64,000 bases of DNA from PMNU01 sp035479375. Lineage in GTDB: Bacteria > Patescibacteriota > Saccharimonadia > Saccharimonadales > UBA4665. Made by a program: the position numbers and the translations under genes. The DNA is taken from positions 9,239-73,238 of the forward strand of contig DATIIT010000020.1 of the NCBI GenBank assembly GCA_035479375.1, read 5' to 3'. The notes beneath the pieces were generated by a model. The model was not told the DNA's origin, searched no databases, and saw only the letters and a program-made list of their open reading frames with translations. Positions 15,481 through 23,644 of the stretch are shown here, piece after piece (within the stretch, counting starts at the first letter, position 1; each line of letters begins with the position of its first letter).

Positions 15481-16950
15481 ATGGATTTTTTTGACCCCAA
15501 AAAACAAAAACAGCACGCTATCCGGATCGGCGTGGGCTATGCCGTGATCGCCCTGGGGCTGGTTTTGGCCACCACTATCCTGCTCTACCAGTCCAGCGGG
15601 TTTGGCATAGACAAAAATGGCACCGTGTACCAGAACGGCTTGCTGTTTGTGTCCTCGGTGCCGGACAAAGCCAGCATTTACCTCAATGGCCACCTGTATA
15701 ACAACCAAACCAACAACCGCGTCATCCTGCCTGCCGGCCAATACACCATGCAGATCCACCGCGACGGCTACCTGGATTGGCAGCGCGCCGTCAGCGTGGA
15801 CGGCGGCACCGTGGAGCGCTTCGACTACCCGATCCTTGTCCCGGCCAAGCTGGAGGGCGCAGCCGTTAAGAAGTACAACGACACCCCAAGCGTCAGCACC
15901 CAGAGCCTGGACCGCCGCTGGCTGCTGGTGGGCGCCGGCGCCTCCAACGATTTTGACCTCTACGACCTCAGCGCGCCTAAGCCAGTGGCCAAACCGGTAG
16001 CCATCTCGCCAGACATATTGTCTGCGGGCACGACCACCGGGTGGACAGTGGTTGGCTGGGCAGATGACGACCGCCACGTGCTGCTCCGGCGCGCCTACCA
16101 AAAGGATGTGGGCACGGGCAGCGAGTACGTGCTGGTGGACCGCCAGGACGCGGGCCAATCGCAAAACCTCACCACCCTGCTGGGTTTTAACCCCACTACT
16201 ATCGCGTTCCGGGACGGCAATTACGACCAGTACCTGGCGTTTGACCAAGCGGCCGGCACGCTGTTTACCGCCGCGCTCAAAAAGCCGACGCCGCAGCTCT
16301 ACCTAGAGCATGTGCTCAATGTTGCGACGGACAAAAATGCGGTGCTGTATGCCACCTCGCTGGATGCGCCAGCCGGCAAAGTGCTTATCCGGCTCAAGCA
16401 GGGCGACGACCCGGCCTACACGGTGCGCAGCGTGGCCGCCGGCAGCACCTATGTGCTGGACATCGCCTCTTACAACGGCACGCCGTTTATTGCCGCGGGC
16501 GCGCAAAGTGAAAACAAAGTGTACGTGTATAAAGACGCGCTTGCCCAGCTCAAGGGTGCGCCTGGGGTGCCGCTGGCGCCGGTGCAAATCCTGAAGGTCA
16601 CGACGCCCACCTACGCCGCGTTCTCGGACACGGCCCGTTACGTTATGGCCGAGAACAACGATTACTTCTCGGTATACGACCTGGAAAACGACAAGGGCTA
16701 CAATTACCAGGTCAAAACGCCGCTCGACGCGCCGCAGGCGCACGCCACCTGGCTGGATGGCTACCACCTGGACTTGGTGAGTGCTGGCAAGGTGCAGATG
16801 TTTGATTACGATGGCGCCAACCCGTTTACCCTGTCTGCTGCCGCCCCGGCCTACGCGCCGGCTTTCCGCCCCGATTACAAAGTGCTCTACACCCTCACGG
16901 CGCAAAACGCGCTGCTGGCTACGCCGCTGCGCACCCCGCGCGACCAATAA
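15481..16950 (+). CDS. Membrane-anchored PEGA-domain, beta-propeller-like protein
   Basis: The 489-residue protein has a short cytoplasmic start, a membrane helix at about 15-36 and a large outside part. A PEGA domain lies at roughly 55-105 (VPDKASIYLNGHL, then LPAGQYTMQIHRDGYLDW). The rest consists of repeated beta segments such as RRWLLVGAG, RHVLLRRAY and DKNAVLYATSLD, which read like blades of a WD40 or TolB-type propeller. PEGA domains are surface-associated beta-sandwiches. The start at 15481 is set by the nearby TATAAT and the hydrophobic helix that follows. Its stop abuts the stop of the convergent sortase gene. It probably works in the cell envelope. Confidence 0.78.
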   Translation: MDFFDPKKQKQHAIRIGVGYAVIALGLVLATTILLYQSSGFGIDKNGTVYQNGLLFVSSVPDKASIYLNGHLYNNQTNNRVILPAGQYTMQIHRDGYLDWQRAVSVDGGTVERFDYPILVPAKLEGAAVKKYNDTPSVSTQSLDRRWLLVGAGASNDFDLYDLSAPKPVAKPVAISPDILSAGTTTGWTVVGWADDDRHVLLRRAYQKDVGTGSEYVLVDRQDAGQSQNLTTLLGFNPTTIAFRDGNYDQYLAFDQAAGTLFTAALKKPTPQLYLEHVLNVATDKNAVLYATSLDAPAGKVLIRLKQGDDPAYTVRSVAAGSTYVLDIASYNGTPFIAAGAQSENKVYVYKDALAQLKGAPGVPLAPVQILKVTTPTYAAFSDTARYVMAENNDYFSVYDLENDKGYNYQVKTPLDAPQAHATWLDGYHLDLVSAGKVQMFDYDGANPFTLSAAAPAYAPAFRPDYKVLYTLTAQNALLATPLRTPRDQ

Positions 16951-18333
16951 CTACCAGGGTGTGGCCCAGTGCCAGAGGCGCCCCAGCAGGGTTGGCCCGT
17001 TGGAGGCCAGCTGGCTAGGCTGCTGCGCGGTAACCGTGGCCGCCGGCGCTTGGGCCGCAGTGTTGGGGTCGGGATCCACTTGCTCGCCCCACACTACCAA
17101 ACGGTGCAAGCTAGTGCCCGGTGGGTCGCAGGTGATGAGCGCGGCCGTGGCTGTTTTGCCGGCCACGGGGTTGAGCACCCAGGTGTCGGTGGGCTCCACA
17201 ATCTGTTTTTGGAACACGCGGTAAGTGTAGACCTTGCCGTTGTATGTTAGGTAAAAGATGTCGCCGGGCACCAGCTCGTGTAGCAGTACGAAGGCGAATT
17301 TGTACTTCCCCTTGTTAAAAATGTTGTTGCTGGAGTGGCCAAAAAACGCCGCGTTCCCCTGCTGCCCCGGCACGCTGGTGCTGCTGTAGTGCACTACGCC
17401 GTCCTGCAGCGAATTTTCCACGTCGTCCTCGTTGACGCTGGTGCCGTAAATGGTGGGCAGCTGCACATTGGTTTTGGGGATGATGACCTCTGGCGTGGCG
17501 TTGGGCGCCAGGCTCCCCTGGCTCAGGATGATGGGCGTAGCCTCGGCGTGGTTGTTGGGCTGGATGAACGGCGCGATGATCACCTCGTTAAAGAAGCTAA
17601 ACAGGAAGATGACCACCACCAGCGCGGCCAGCCCAAACCCAAAGGCCAGCGACTGAAGGTGTTGCTTGGCCTTAATCTGGGCGTTGTTGCTGGCGCGGAC
17701 GCGGGCCAGCACTTGCCGCCGGATGGCGGCCACGCTGCGGCGCGCGCTGGGGCGTTTTGGCGTAGTGTGTTCGTGCTCGGCCACCACCACAACCGGCTTT
17801 TCTAGGGATTGGGCATGCGCGGCAATGGCCGCGGCGCGCGCGGTATGGCGTGCCTCCGTACTGGCCGGCAGGTTGGTTGCGCTGGCGGCCTGCTTGGTGG
17901 CGGCTACGGCGTGCTGCAGCGACTTGTGCGGCCGCGCCACGCCGCTGCGCTGTTGGATGAGCTGCGTCTGCGGCGACGTGGCGTGCCCGTTGGCGGCGTA
18001 AAACTCCTGCCAGACCTCACGCTTTTCATCGTCTGGCAATTTGACGTAGTAGGCGTGCCAGGCGGATTGTATTTCGGCCAGCGACTTGCCACTGGTGCTC
18101 AGGCCGTGCATAAAGGTTTGGTGCTTGGAGCGTGGCGCGGCAGCCTCGGCTTCGGCGCGCTCTTGGCGGGCGTTGGGCTCGTCGCCGTACAACGCCTCTA
18201 TTTTACTACGGATAAGGTCGGCGGCCGGGTTGCTGCTGCCATCCGGCTCGATGCGGCGTTTGGAGTGCGGCAAGACATAGCCGTTGTCGGCCGGCGCGGG
18301 TTGGCTTGGTTCGTCAGGAAATAATGCGTCCAT
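16951..18333 (-). CDS. Sortase with long cytoplasmic N-terminal extension
   Basis: The catalytic part of this 460-residue protein is a sortase: His333 in AFFGHSSNN, Cys402 in ALITCDPPGTS and Arg411 a few residues later form the triad. Sortases anchor or polymerise surface proteins in Gram-positive walls. A membrane helix (about 228-248) precedes the domain. Unusually, about 225 residues precede the helix; this Ala/Arg-rich, probably cytoplasmic tail is far longer than in typical class D or E sortases. No LPXTG-type substrate is obvious in this window. It stands alone upstream of tRNA-Leu on the other strand. Confidence 0.9.
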   Translation of the reverse strand: MDALFPDEPSQPAPADNGYVLPHSKRRIEPDGSSNPAADLIRSKIEALYGDEPNARQERAEAEAAAPRSKHQTFMHGLSTSGKSLAEIQSAWHAYYVKLPDDEKREVWQEFYAANGHATSPQTQLIQQRSGVARPHKSLQHAVAATKQAASATNLPASTEARHTARAAAIAAHAQSLEKPVVVVAEHEHTTPKRPSARRSVAAIRRQVLARVRASNNAQIKAKQHLQSLAFGFGLAALVVVIFLFSFFNEVIIAPFIQPNNHAEATPIILSQGSLAPNATPEVIIPKTNVQLPTIYGTSVNEDDVENSLQDGVVHYSSTSVPGQQGNAAFFGHSSNNIFNKGKYKFAFVLLHELVPGDIFYLTYNGKVYTYRVFQKQIVEPTDTWVLNPVAGKTATAALITCDPPGTSLHRLVVWGEQVDPDPNTAAQAPAATVTAQQPSQLASNGPTLLGRLWHWATPW

Positions 18334-18367
18334 ATAAATAGGCTTATGCTCGCCTTATCCCCTCAAG

Positions 18368-18378
18368 TATAGTACAAT
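18368..18378 (+). promoter_or_regulatory. -10 region of tRNA-Leu
   Basis: Overlapping TATAGT (18368-18373) and TACAAT (18373-18378) lie about 29 bases before the mature tRNA start. Confidence 0.45.
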
Positions 18379-18406
18379 TGGCCGTTGTAAGCCTAAAACA
18401 CTCCTT

Positions 18407-18493
18407 GGGCGGGTGGCGGAATTGGTAGACGCGCTGGACTCAAAATCCTGTGAGCTTACACTCGTGAGGGTTCGATTCCCTCCCCGCCCACCA
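18407..18493 (+). tRNA. tRNA-Leu (anticodon CAA)
   Basis: The 87-base gene has a 7-pair acceptor stem (GGGCGGG with CCCGCCC), an A discriminator and an encoded CCA. The T stem is GAGGG/CCCTC with loop TTCGATT, a long variable arm fits a class II tRNA, and the anticodon loop is CTCAAAA. The anticodon stem CTGGA/TCCTG contains a U-U mismatch at positions 28-42. It decodes TTG. A hairpin follows 16 bases downstream. Confidence 0.97.
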
Positions 18494-18508
18494 ATTGGAC
18501 ATGCAGGA

Positions 18509-18536
18509 ACGGACGCCGTGAAGGCGCCCGTTTTTT
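18509..18536 (+). terminator. Intrinsic terminator after tRNA-Leu
   Basis: ACGGACGCC and GGCGCCCGT form a stem with one mismatch and a GTGAA loop, followed by six T. The end overlaps the stop of the convergent gene. Confidence 0.7.
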
Positions 18537-19146
18537 ATGCAGGTACGTCAGGCAGCGGCGGGAGGGGTACAAACTCCACGGCACCGGCCAGCATGCGGAA
18601 GCGGTGGAGACCAACCATAAGTTCAGGCTTGATCGTGCTACTAAAATCTTCCGGTCTTTCATCGGGCGACCGGCCTAATTCTATGCGGACTACGCCAGGC
18701 CCTATGGCCACTCCCGACGCATCCGCAAGGGCGCCTCCTAGGGTGCGTTTTTCTGCTATGAGCGCGGGCGTGGCAATCTGTAAGCCGTAGGCGCTTCCGA
18801 TTCTTTCAGTTGTGGTGCTGGCATCCCTGCCGTATCCGGCATGCGGCTTAAACGGCACGTAGCCATCGGGGTTGGGGAGCGCAGCCGTCAGAACCTCACG
18901 CAATCCTGCCAAGGTAAGGCCTGGCCTAGTCGTATTCTCGAGAGCATATCTTATAGTGCCGGCGCGCAACAGTGTGATATGCCAGGTGTCTGGCTCTGTT
19001 AGTTCCATTGTCATGCCTAAACGTTGCCCAGCCCTCCCCAGGCGGTCTTGGGCGGCAAGCAGCCGCCTCGCCGTTTCACTGTGGGGAGCTGCCACCACCT
19101 TGCGCTGGATTTTGAAGTAGGAGTCGTTTGGGGATTGTTCAGCCAT
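18535..19146 (-). CDS. Hypothetical protein, 203 aa
   Basis: I cannot assign this gene. The start is set at MAEQSPND (19146) because the few codons upstream look non-coding. The sequence is soluble, with a helical N-terminal half (SETARRLLAAQDRLGRAGQRLG) and then WHITLLRAG. That last segment resembles the first H-x-T motif of 2H phosphoesterases such as LigT. A convincing second H-x-T is missing, so I do not claim that family. It is the last of three minus-strand genes of unknown function; the other two are paralogues of each other and this one is not clearly related to them. Confidence 0.62.
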   Translation of the reverse strand: MAEQSPNDSYFKIQRKVVAAPHSETARRLLAAQDRLGRAGQRLGMTMELTEPDTWHITLLRAGTIRYALENTTRPGLTLAGLREVLTAALPNPDGYVPFKPHAGYGRDASTTTERIGSAYGLQIATPALIAEKRTLGGALADASGVAIGPGVVRIELGRSPDERPEDFSSTIKPELMVGLHRFRMLAGAVEFVPLPPLPDVPA

Positions 19147-19201
19147 GCACCACATCATGCCTAGCTATGGGCGCTATGTCAAGGCGTGCGTGCCCAAGCT
19201 G

Positions 19202-20062
19202 CTATGCCGGCTGGCTTGGCGCGTTTGGCTGCGGCGGCACGAGTTGCGGGCTCGGCAGGAGCTGCCATTCCGTCTCCGGTGGGAAGGCGGCAACGCCAGC
19301 CGCCCGTATCTCGTCTTTCGCGCTTTCGGGAATGCGTGCTGCCCCTGTGCCGAGCATGATTGCTGCGGAGACAGGCCGTATTTCTACTTCGCTGCCCGGA
19401 TCCCTGTCTGCCAGGACTTGCAGCCTATGGGTTGCGGCACGCACCTCTGTGGCGATGACGTCGCCCTTTAGCCTGAGCAGTGCCGCTGTCCCCAAACGGC
19501 CTACGCTACTAAAAACGGCAACCTCGCCAGCGGTGGCGGTAATAATTCTCCTGGAAGATGGTGGTTGCCCCTCGCGGATATGGGCGATAACGTCGTCCGG
19601 CTCGAGCGCTTGGACGCCGGCTGAGTGGTTTGCATAGCCGAACGTTTCCGGGCCAACAAGGACAGCGCCCAGTGCGACTTCGGGCCGAACCCGCTTCGGC
19701 CGCCCGCCGTGCGCCATCATGATATCGTAGACTTCGTCACGCAACGTGGCGAGCCTGTTAAGTAGCCCATGTTGTCCTGGCGCAAAATTGCGTACAATTT
19801 GCAGCTTACGGGTTTCTTGTACGTGGGGCTCCGTTGTACTGGGCAACTCTGGCCGCGGCGGTGCAGAGGCTGTGGTTGGGCTTTTTCCTAGTTGCCACCC
19901 TTCGTCGCGCAACCTTTGCAGGTCTTCTCCGGTGTATCTTGTGACGCTTCGTGTGTCTGCGCCCTCGCCAACGGGAGTGTCTTTGACTTGGTTCATGGCT
20001 AGGCCGTGGCCGGCTGCGGGCAACTGCGAGCTATTGAGTCTATGATGGTTTTTTCGTGACAT
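19202..20062 (-). CDS. Orphan-family protein, paralogue A of a tandem pair
   Basis: The 286-residue protein belongs to no family I know but is a paralogue of the gene immediately upstream. Shared landmarks run in the same order: MSRK start, DTPVG, a Y-[TS]-G-[ED]-[DE]-L motif, FAPGQ, GGRP, HIRE-x-QPPS, and LADRDP-x-S near the end. The first 80 residues look disordered and the rest is a compact alpha/beta domain. A small -10 element (GATAGT, 6 bases before the ATG) also has its counterpart at the sister gene, so promoter and gene were duplicated together. No signal peptide is present. Function is unknown. Confidence 0.7.
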   Translation of the reverse strand: MSRKNHHRLNSSQLPAAGHGLAMNQVKDTPVGEGADTRSVTRYTGEDLQRLRDEGWQLGKSPTTASAPPRPELPSTTEPHVQETRKLQIVRNFAPGQHGLLNRLATLRDEVYDIMMAHGGRPKRVRPEVALGAVLVGPETFGYANHSAGVQALEPDDVIAHIREGQPPSSRRIITATAGEVAVFSSVGRLGTAALLRLKGDVIATEVRAATHRLQVLADRDPGSEVEIRPVSAAIMLGTGAARIPESAKDEIRAAGVAAFPPETEWQLLPSPQLVPPQPNAPSQPA

Positions 20063-20068
20063 TTATGC

Positions 20069-20074
20069 ACTATC
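20069..20074 (-). promoter_or_regulatory. -10 element of paralogue A
   Basis: GATAGT, 6 bases before the ATG; the same arrangement and similar bases occur before paralogue B. Confidence 0.4.
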
Positions 20075-20094
20075 CCACACCCCAGCCGCTGCCG

Positions 20095-20889
20095 TCAAGG
20101 AAGGAACTGGTCTGGCGCCAGCCGCAGGGGGGTGCCTACCGGGAAGGCGGCGGTGCCGAGCTGCACTATGGCCTCTTGCTCTGGAGCGGGGATATGCAAC
20201 CCGCCAACACTGAGTGGTATCGACGCGCTGCCCCACCTCAAGCACACATCGCTGTCCGGATCCCGGTCGGCTAATTTCTGGAGCGCCTTGTGCGCCGCGT
20301 CCGTCTCGGTTTGGATATTGCTGCCGATTATGGTGATCGCCACCTGGCCCGCCCTGTTGCCATCGCCTCCCAAAATGGCGACTCCACCAACTACCGCGGT
20401 AATGGTGTCTGTGTATGACGGTGGCTGCCTTTCGCGGATATGGCCGATGATTTGGTCTTTGCTAAGGCACCGGACGGCTTGCGAACGGTGCGCATCCCCT
20501 ATAGCCAGTTTGCCTAGTAACACGGCGCCCTCTAGGCTTCCCGGCAAGATTTTGGTTGGCCTCCCGCCGCATTCCTCAAGGATGGCGTGGACCCCGCCGC
20601 GCAACCTGCGGAGTTCAGCAACCACATCCTCTTGGCCGGGCGCAAAGCCGCGCATAACGAGAAACCCATTCTTCTTTCCCTGCCGGCTGGATACACGGGG
20701 CGGCGGCGCTGGCTGCGCTTTTGGTTTTGCTGCGGCTCTTTGGTGTAGGCCGGCCAGCTCGTCGCCAGAATATGAGCTATAGCCTGCTCCTGCGCGCTGG
20801 CCGACGGGCGTGTCTGGGATGTTGTCAAGGCGCCTGGTGCCGCGGCCCGCTCCACCAAGGCTCGAATTGGGGTTGCTTTTCCGTGACAT
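20095..20889 (-). CDS. Orphan-family protein, paralogue B of a tandem pair
   Basis: The 264-residue sister of the downstream gene keeps the same ordered landmarks (MSRK, DTPVG, SYSGDEL, GFAPGQ, GGRP, HIRERQPPS, LADRDPDSD). The variable regions have diverged, so this is an old duplication. Between GGRP and QPPS lies a conserved helix pattern, and between QPPS and LADRDP a set of short hydrophobic strands with glycine turns (VVGGVAILGG). Neither copy has obvious catalytic residues preserved in both, which favours a structural or binding role. The gap to the next gene is 32 bases and contains that gene's own -10 element. Confidence 0.7.
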   Translation of the reverse strand: MSRKSNPNSSLGGAGRGTRRLDNIPDTPVGQRAGAGYSSYSGDELAGLHQRAAAKPKAQPAPPPRVSSRQGKKNGFLVMRGFAPGQEDVVAELRRLRGGVHAILEECGGRPTKILPGSLEGAVLLGKLAIGDAHRSQAVRCLSKDQIIGHIRERQPPSYTDTITAVVGGVAILGGDGNRAGQVAITIIGSNIQTETDAAHKALQKLADRDPDSDVCLRWGSASIPLSVGGLHIPAPEQEAIVQLGTAAFPVGTPLRLAPDQFLP

Positions 20890-20895
20890 TTTTGC

Positions 20896-20901
20896 ACTAT
20901 T
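20896..20901 (-). promoter_or_regulatory. -10 element of paralogue B
   Basis: AATAGT, 6 bases before the ATG at 20889, directly beyond the end of the preceding operon. Confidence 0.4.
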
Positions 20902-21693
20902 TCATACTGCGATGGCGGTCGTCAAGGCCTCAAACGGCTTGCTGGGATTTTGCAGCCACCAGACGCTGGCCGCGGCGGCAGTGGCCACCCGCCAGATGGG
21001 CACATCTTGCGTGAGGCGGGTGGTGCTCACCTGCCCATCCGCGGCCGCAAACAGCGTATCCAGGTGCTTCACCACGATGTACGGCCGGTGCGCCAGCGTA
21101 AAATTGTGCAGCCAGTCCGTAAGCCGCAGCAAGTCCATACTAAAAGTGATGGGTGATGGCGAGCGCGCGGCCGTGCCCAGGCGCTGCAGCTGTGACAGGC
21201 TCAGCACCAGCAGCGTGCTGTCGCGGCCAAGCACGGTGTGCGGCGCGCTGGTGGCGTAATCGACGGCGTCTTTGGTGAGGGTTACGGCGTGCGGGAACTT
21301 GGCCAGGAATTTTTCCAGCAGGATGGCCGTCTCGCTGTTGCGGCCAAAATCGCCGGCTAGCAGCACAGCGTCGGCCCAGGCGCCGGAGGCCAGGAACTCG
21401 CCGAGCGCCTTTTGGCTAAAGCTGCCGCTGCCCGGGGTGCTGGGGGCGAACTCGCCATGTTCCAGCACGCCGCCCACGATTTTTTGCACCGCGTCCGGCA
21501 GCAGCACCCGCGCCGTGCCAATGCCGGCGCGCACCGCGGCGGCGTAAGCCTCGGCCGGTGCGGCAAAGCCGTGCGCGCTGCCGCCGGCCACCAGCAATTT
21601 ACCGGCCTGCTGGCGGTTTTCCGGCCGGCTCCACTCCATGTCTGGGAACAGTAGTTTGCCCGGCTCCTGCCGGTGCCAATAGGTGCGCTCCAT
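20902..21693 (-). CDS. NAD(P)H-hydrate dehydratase-like carbohydrate-kinase fold protein
   Basis: The 263-residue protein resembles the YjeF C-terminal domain: GKLLVAGGSAHGFAAPAEAY, AAVRAGIGTARVLLPDAV and then AVLLAGDFGRNSETA. The usual enzyme repairs hydrated NAD(P)H with ADP or ATP. The classic G-x-G-D segment near the C-terminal nucleotide site is not obvious here, so activity may be lost or altered. The start is placed at MERTYWHRQ (21693), 6 bases after TACAAT, although the frame is open further upstream. It ends an operon of nucleotide and metabolite repair genes, which supports the assignment. Confidence 0.55.
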   Translation of the reverse strand: MERTYWHRQEPGKLLFPDMEWSRPENRQQAGKLLVAGGSAHGFAAPAEAYAAAVRAGIGTARVLLPDAVQKIVGGVLEHGEFAPSTPGSGSFSQKALGEFLASGAWADAVLLAGDFGRNSETAILLEKFLAKFPHAVTLTKDAVDYATSAPHTVLGRDSTLLVLSLSQLQRLGTAARSPSPITFSMDLLRLTDWLHNFTLAHRPYIVVKHLDTLFAAADGQVSTTRLTQDVPIWRVATAAAASVWWLQNPSKPFEALTTAIAV

Positions 21694-21697
21694 GCTT

Positions 21698-22249
21698 TTA
21701 TTGTATAACAGCGAGGTAGCGCTCCGGGTGGAGCCAGCAATCGTCGTGCTGGCCGGCCAGCTCCACCAGGTGCGGCGGATGGGTAAACGGCAGGCTGGCG
21801 AGGTTGGGCGCGCAGAACGAGTCTTCCTTGTTGCGCACCACGGTGGCGTGCGTGGCGTGCGTGGCGTGCCAGAATTCGCCCCGCGCCCGGGCACGCAGCA
21901 TCCGCACGTTGTGCGCCATATTCCAAAAATATACCGTGTTCCAGGTAAATTTGTGCGCCCAGGCGCGCAGGTTGCGGTCGCCGCGGTGGGCGTGGAAATC
22001 GTTGGCATTTTTTTGGATGAGCGCCCGCACTATCGATTTGCCCGGCCAATACGTGAGGCCAACCATAACCACCCGGCGCGCGGGCAAATCCGGGGGCACC
22101 AAAAAGCAGCCGCCGGAATGGGCAAAGACTACGTCGGCTTGGTATGGGTCGCGGATTATCTCATGCCCGGCGTTTTGCAGCGCCCGCAGCAAACTGCTGG
22201 CCATGTGCCGGCCCTCGCAGAAGCCGTATATGATGCAGACTCTACTCAT
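21698..22249 (-). CDS. Hypothetical protein, possible alpha/beta hydrolase-like
   Basis: The 183-residue protein begins with a Rossmann-like strand-turn (VCIIYGFCEGRHMASSLL) and has VVFAHSGGCFLVPP, reminiscent of a serine hydrolase elbow as in RBBP9-type proteins. The usual Asp and His partners cannot be identified with confidence. A 9-base unit repeated three times (21843-21869) encodes His-Ala-Thr three times. The gene's first 8 bases overlap the end of the proline iminopeptidase gene and its stop lies 5 bases before the next start, so it is inside the operon. Function is unknown. Confidence 0.65.
   Translation of the reverse strand: MSRVCIIYGFCEGRHMASSLLRALQNAGHEIIRDPYQADVVFAHSGGCFLVPPDLPARRVVMVGLTYWPGKSIVRALIQKNANDFHAHRGDRNLRAWAHKFTWNTVYFWNMAHNVRMLRARARGEFWHATHATHATVVRNKEDSFCAPNLASLPFTHPPHLVELAGQHDDCWLHPERYLAVIQ
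21700..21705 (-). promoter_or_regulatory. Internal -10 element before the dehydratase-like gene
   Basis: TACAAT, 6 bases before the ATG at 21693, lies inside the end of the preceding gene. The last operon gene may also be transcribed alone. Confidence 0.4.
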
Positions 22250-23168
22250 GTGGGGCGTCGAGTTGCAGCAAGATGGCGCGCAGCACCGAGCGCGTCTCGT
22301 GCTCGGCCAGGTGCCCGCCGATGGTCATGTACAATTGGCTGCCCGGGATCGCCCGGTGCAGTAGGTGTGCTATGTAGGGCGGGCACTCCATGTCGTAGCG
22401 CCCTTGCACGAACCACACGGGCATGGTTAGCTTGCTGGCGTTTTTGAGTATGTAGAGATCGGGGATGAACAATTCGTTGCTGAAGTAGTGGGCGAAAATC
22501 CGTGCGCTTGTGGGGTCAAACGTGGCCGGGTCGATGGGGTGTGTCCGGTCGTCCAGCCTCATGATGCTGTGCTCCAGTTCCTCAACGGCCAGTGCCGAAT
22601 TAAACACTTGGTGCGCGTCGCCGCGCAGGATATTTTTGTAGTGGTAGGCGGCAGCATCGGTGTGGTGTTCTTTGGGCGTGCGCTCCAGGAACTCTTCCCA
22701 GGCCTCTGGGTAAAATCCGTTGAAGCGGCCTTGCTCAACCCATTCGCACTCGCCGCGGCTGCCGCTGAAGATGCCGCCCAGCACCAGGCCGGCTACGTTC
22801 TTGGGGTTGCGGATGGCATACAACAGCGCCAAGCAACTACCCCACGACGACGCGATAAGGCGGAATTTTTTTATTTTGAGGTGGGTGGCGATCCGGGTGA
22901 TGTCTTCAAGCAGGTCGTCAGTAGTGTTGTGCTCGAGCGAACCGTACGGCGTGCTTTGCCCGCATCCGCGCTGGTCAAAGAAAATGACGCGGTGTTTTTG
23001 CGGGTCAAACCCCTCGCGGTGGCCATCTTTTATCTGCGAGCCCGGGCCGCCGTGCAGATATATAAACGGTGTTTTGGCGTGCTTGTCGCCCCAGTCGCAG
23101 ATGTACAAGCTGTGGCCGTCGCCCACGTCAAGGTGCAGTTCTTGGTTGGTGAATTCGTCTGGTGTCAT
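22242..23168 (-). CDS. pip: Proline iminopeptidase
   Basis: The 308-residue alpha/beta hydrolase has the S33 family signatures: LHGGPGSQ (39-46, oxyanion hole), FFDQRGCGQS (64-72) and the nucleophile elbow ASSWGSCLAL with Ser108. The acid lies in VQGRYDMECPP and the histidine in GGHLAEHE. It removes N-terminal proline from peptides, which suits a cell that lives on imported peptides. The elbow reads A-S-S-W-G where most family members have G-G-S-W-G. Its ATG overlaps the stop of the Nudix gene (ATGA), so translation is coupled. Confidence 0.9.
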   Translation of the reverse strand: MTPDEFTNQELHLDVGDGHSLYICDWGDKHAKTPFIYLHGGPGSQIKDGHREGFDPQKHRVIFFDQRGCGQSTPYGSLEHNTTDDLLEDITRIATHLKIKKFRLIASSWGSCLALLYAIRNPKNVAGLVLGGIFSGSRGECEWVEQGRFNGFYPEAWEEFLERTPKEHHTDAAAYHYKNILRGDAHQVFNSALAVEELEHSIMRLDDRTHPIDPATFDPTSARIFAHYFSNELFIPDLYILKNASKLTMPVWFVQGRYDMECPPYIAHLLHRAIPGSQLYMTIGGHLAEHETRSVLRAILLQLDAPHE

Positions 23169-23644
23169 GCAAAATCCTCCCCGTCCTTTAAGTACGTTGT
23201 GTCGGAATGGACGATTACGTCGCCGCCATCTAAAGTATACGTCGCTTTGAAGCGTTTGCCAGCCAGCAGCGCGGGCAGCCAGTCGATGTCGTCGCCCCAC
23301 ATTTGGGGGTATGGGATGGCGTCTAGCGGGAACCACTGCGGGCGCATCTCCTCTGTTTCGTGGGGGTCGCCGCGCCAAGCGTCGGCTATGAAGACGTGGG
23401 CGTAGTTGTTGAAATCCGGGTCGGTGGTGAGGTAGAAGTCGATTTCGGCCACTTTGCGGGGGTTAAGCGGCGTGACGCCCACTTCTTCCTCTGTTTCGCG
23501 GATGGCGGCCTGCAACGGCGTCTCGCCCTCCTCTACTTTGCCGCCGGCGCCGTTCCATTTGCCTGCGCCAAAGCCGCGCTTTTTCATGGCCAGCAGGATT
23601 TCACCCTCGCGCCGTAAGAATAACAGTGTGGCGTGTTGTTTCAT
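23165..23644 (-). CDS. Nudix hydrolase, MutT/MTH1-like
   Basis: The 159-residue protein carries a full Nudix box at residues 35-57: GKVEEGETP followed by REXXEEXGV in the form RETEEEVGV. The surrounding sequence (KKRGFGAGKWNGAGGKVE) matches MTH1-type 8-oxo-dGTP or 2-OH-dATP diphosphatases, which keep oxidised nucleotides out of DNA. It overlaps both neighbours by four bases (ATGA at each end), between a MazG-like pyrophosphohydrolase and the peptidase. That placement next to xthA supports a role in nucleotide-pool cleaning. Confidence 0.9.
   Translation of the reverse strand: MKQHATLLFLRREGEILLAMKKRGFGAGKWNGAGGKVEEGETPLQAAIRETEEEVGVTPLNPRKVAEIDFYLTTDPDFNNYAHVFIADAWRGDPHETEEMRPQWFPLDAIPYPQMWGDDIDWLPALLAGKRFKATYTLDGGDVIVHSDTTYLKDGEDFA

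Noticed and set aside
18535..19146. LigT/2H phosphoesterase
   Set aside because: Only one H-x-T motif (WHITL) is present; the second is missing, so the family call is not supported.
21843..21869. Three 9-base tandem repeats encoding His-Ala-Thr
   Set aside because: The repeat is short and in frame within one gene, so ordinary slippage is a sufficient explanation.
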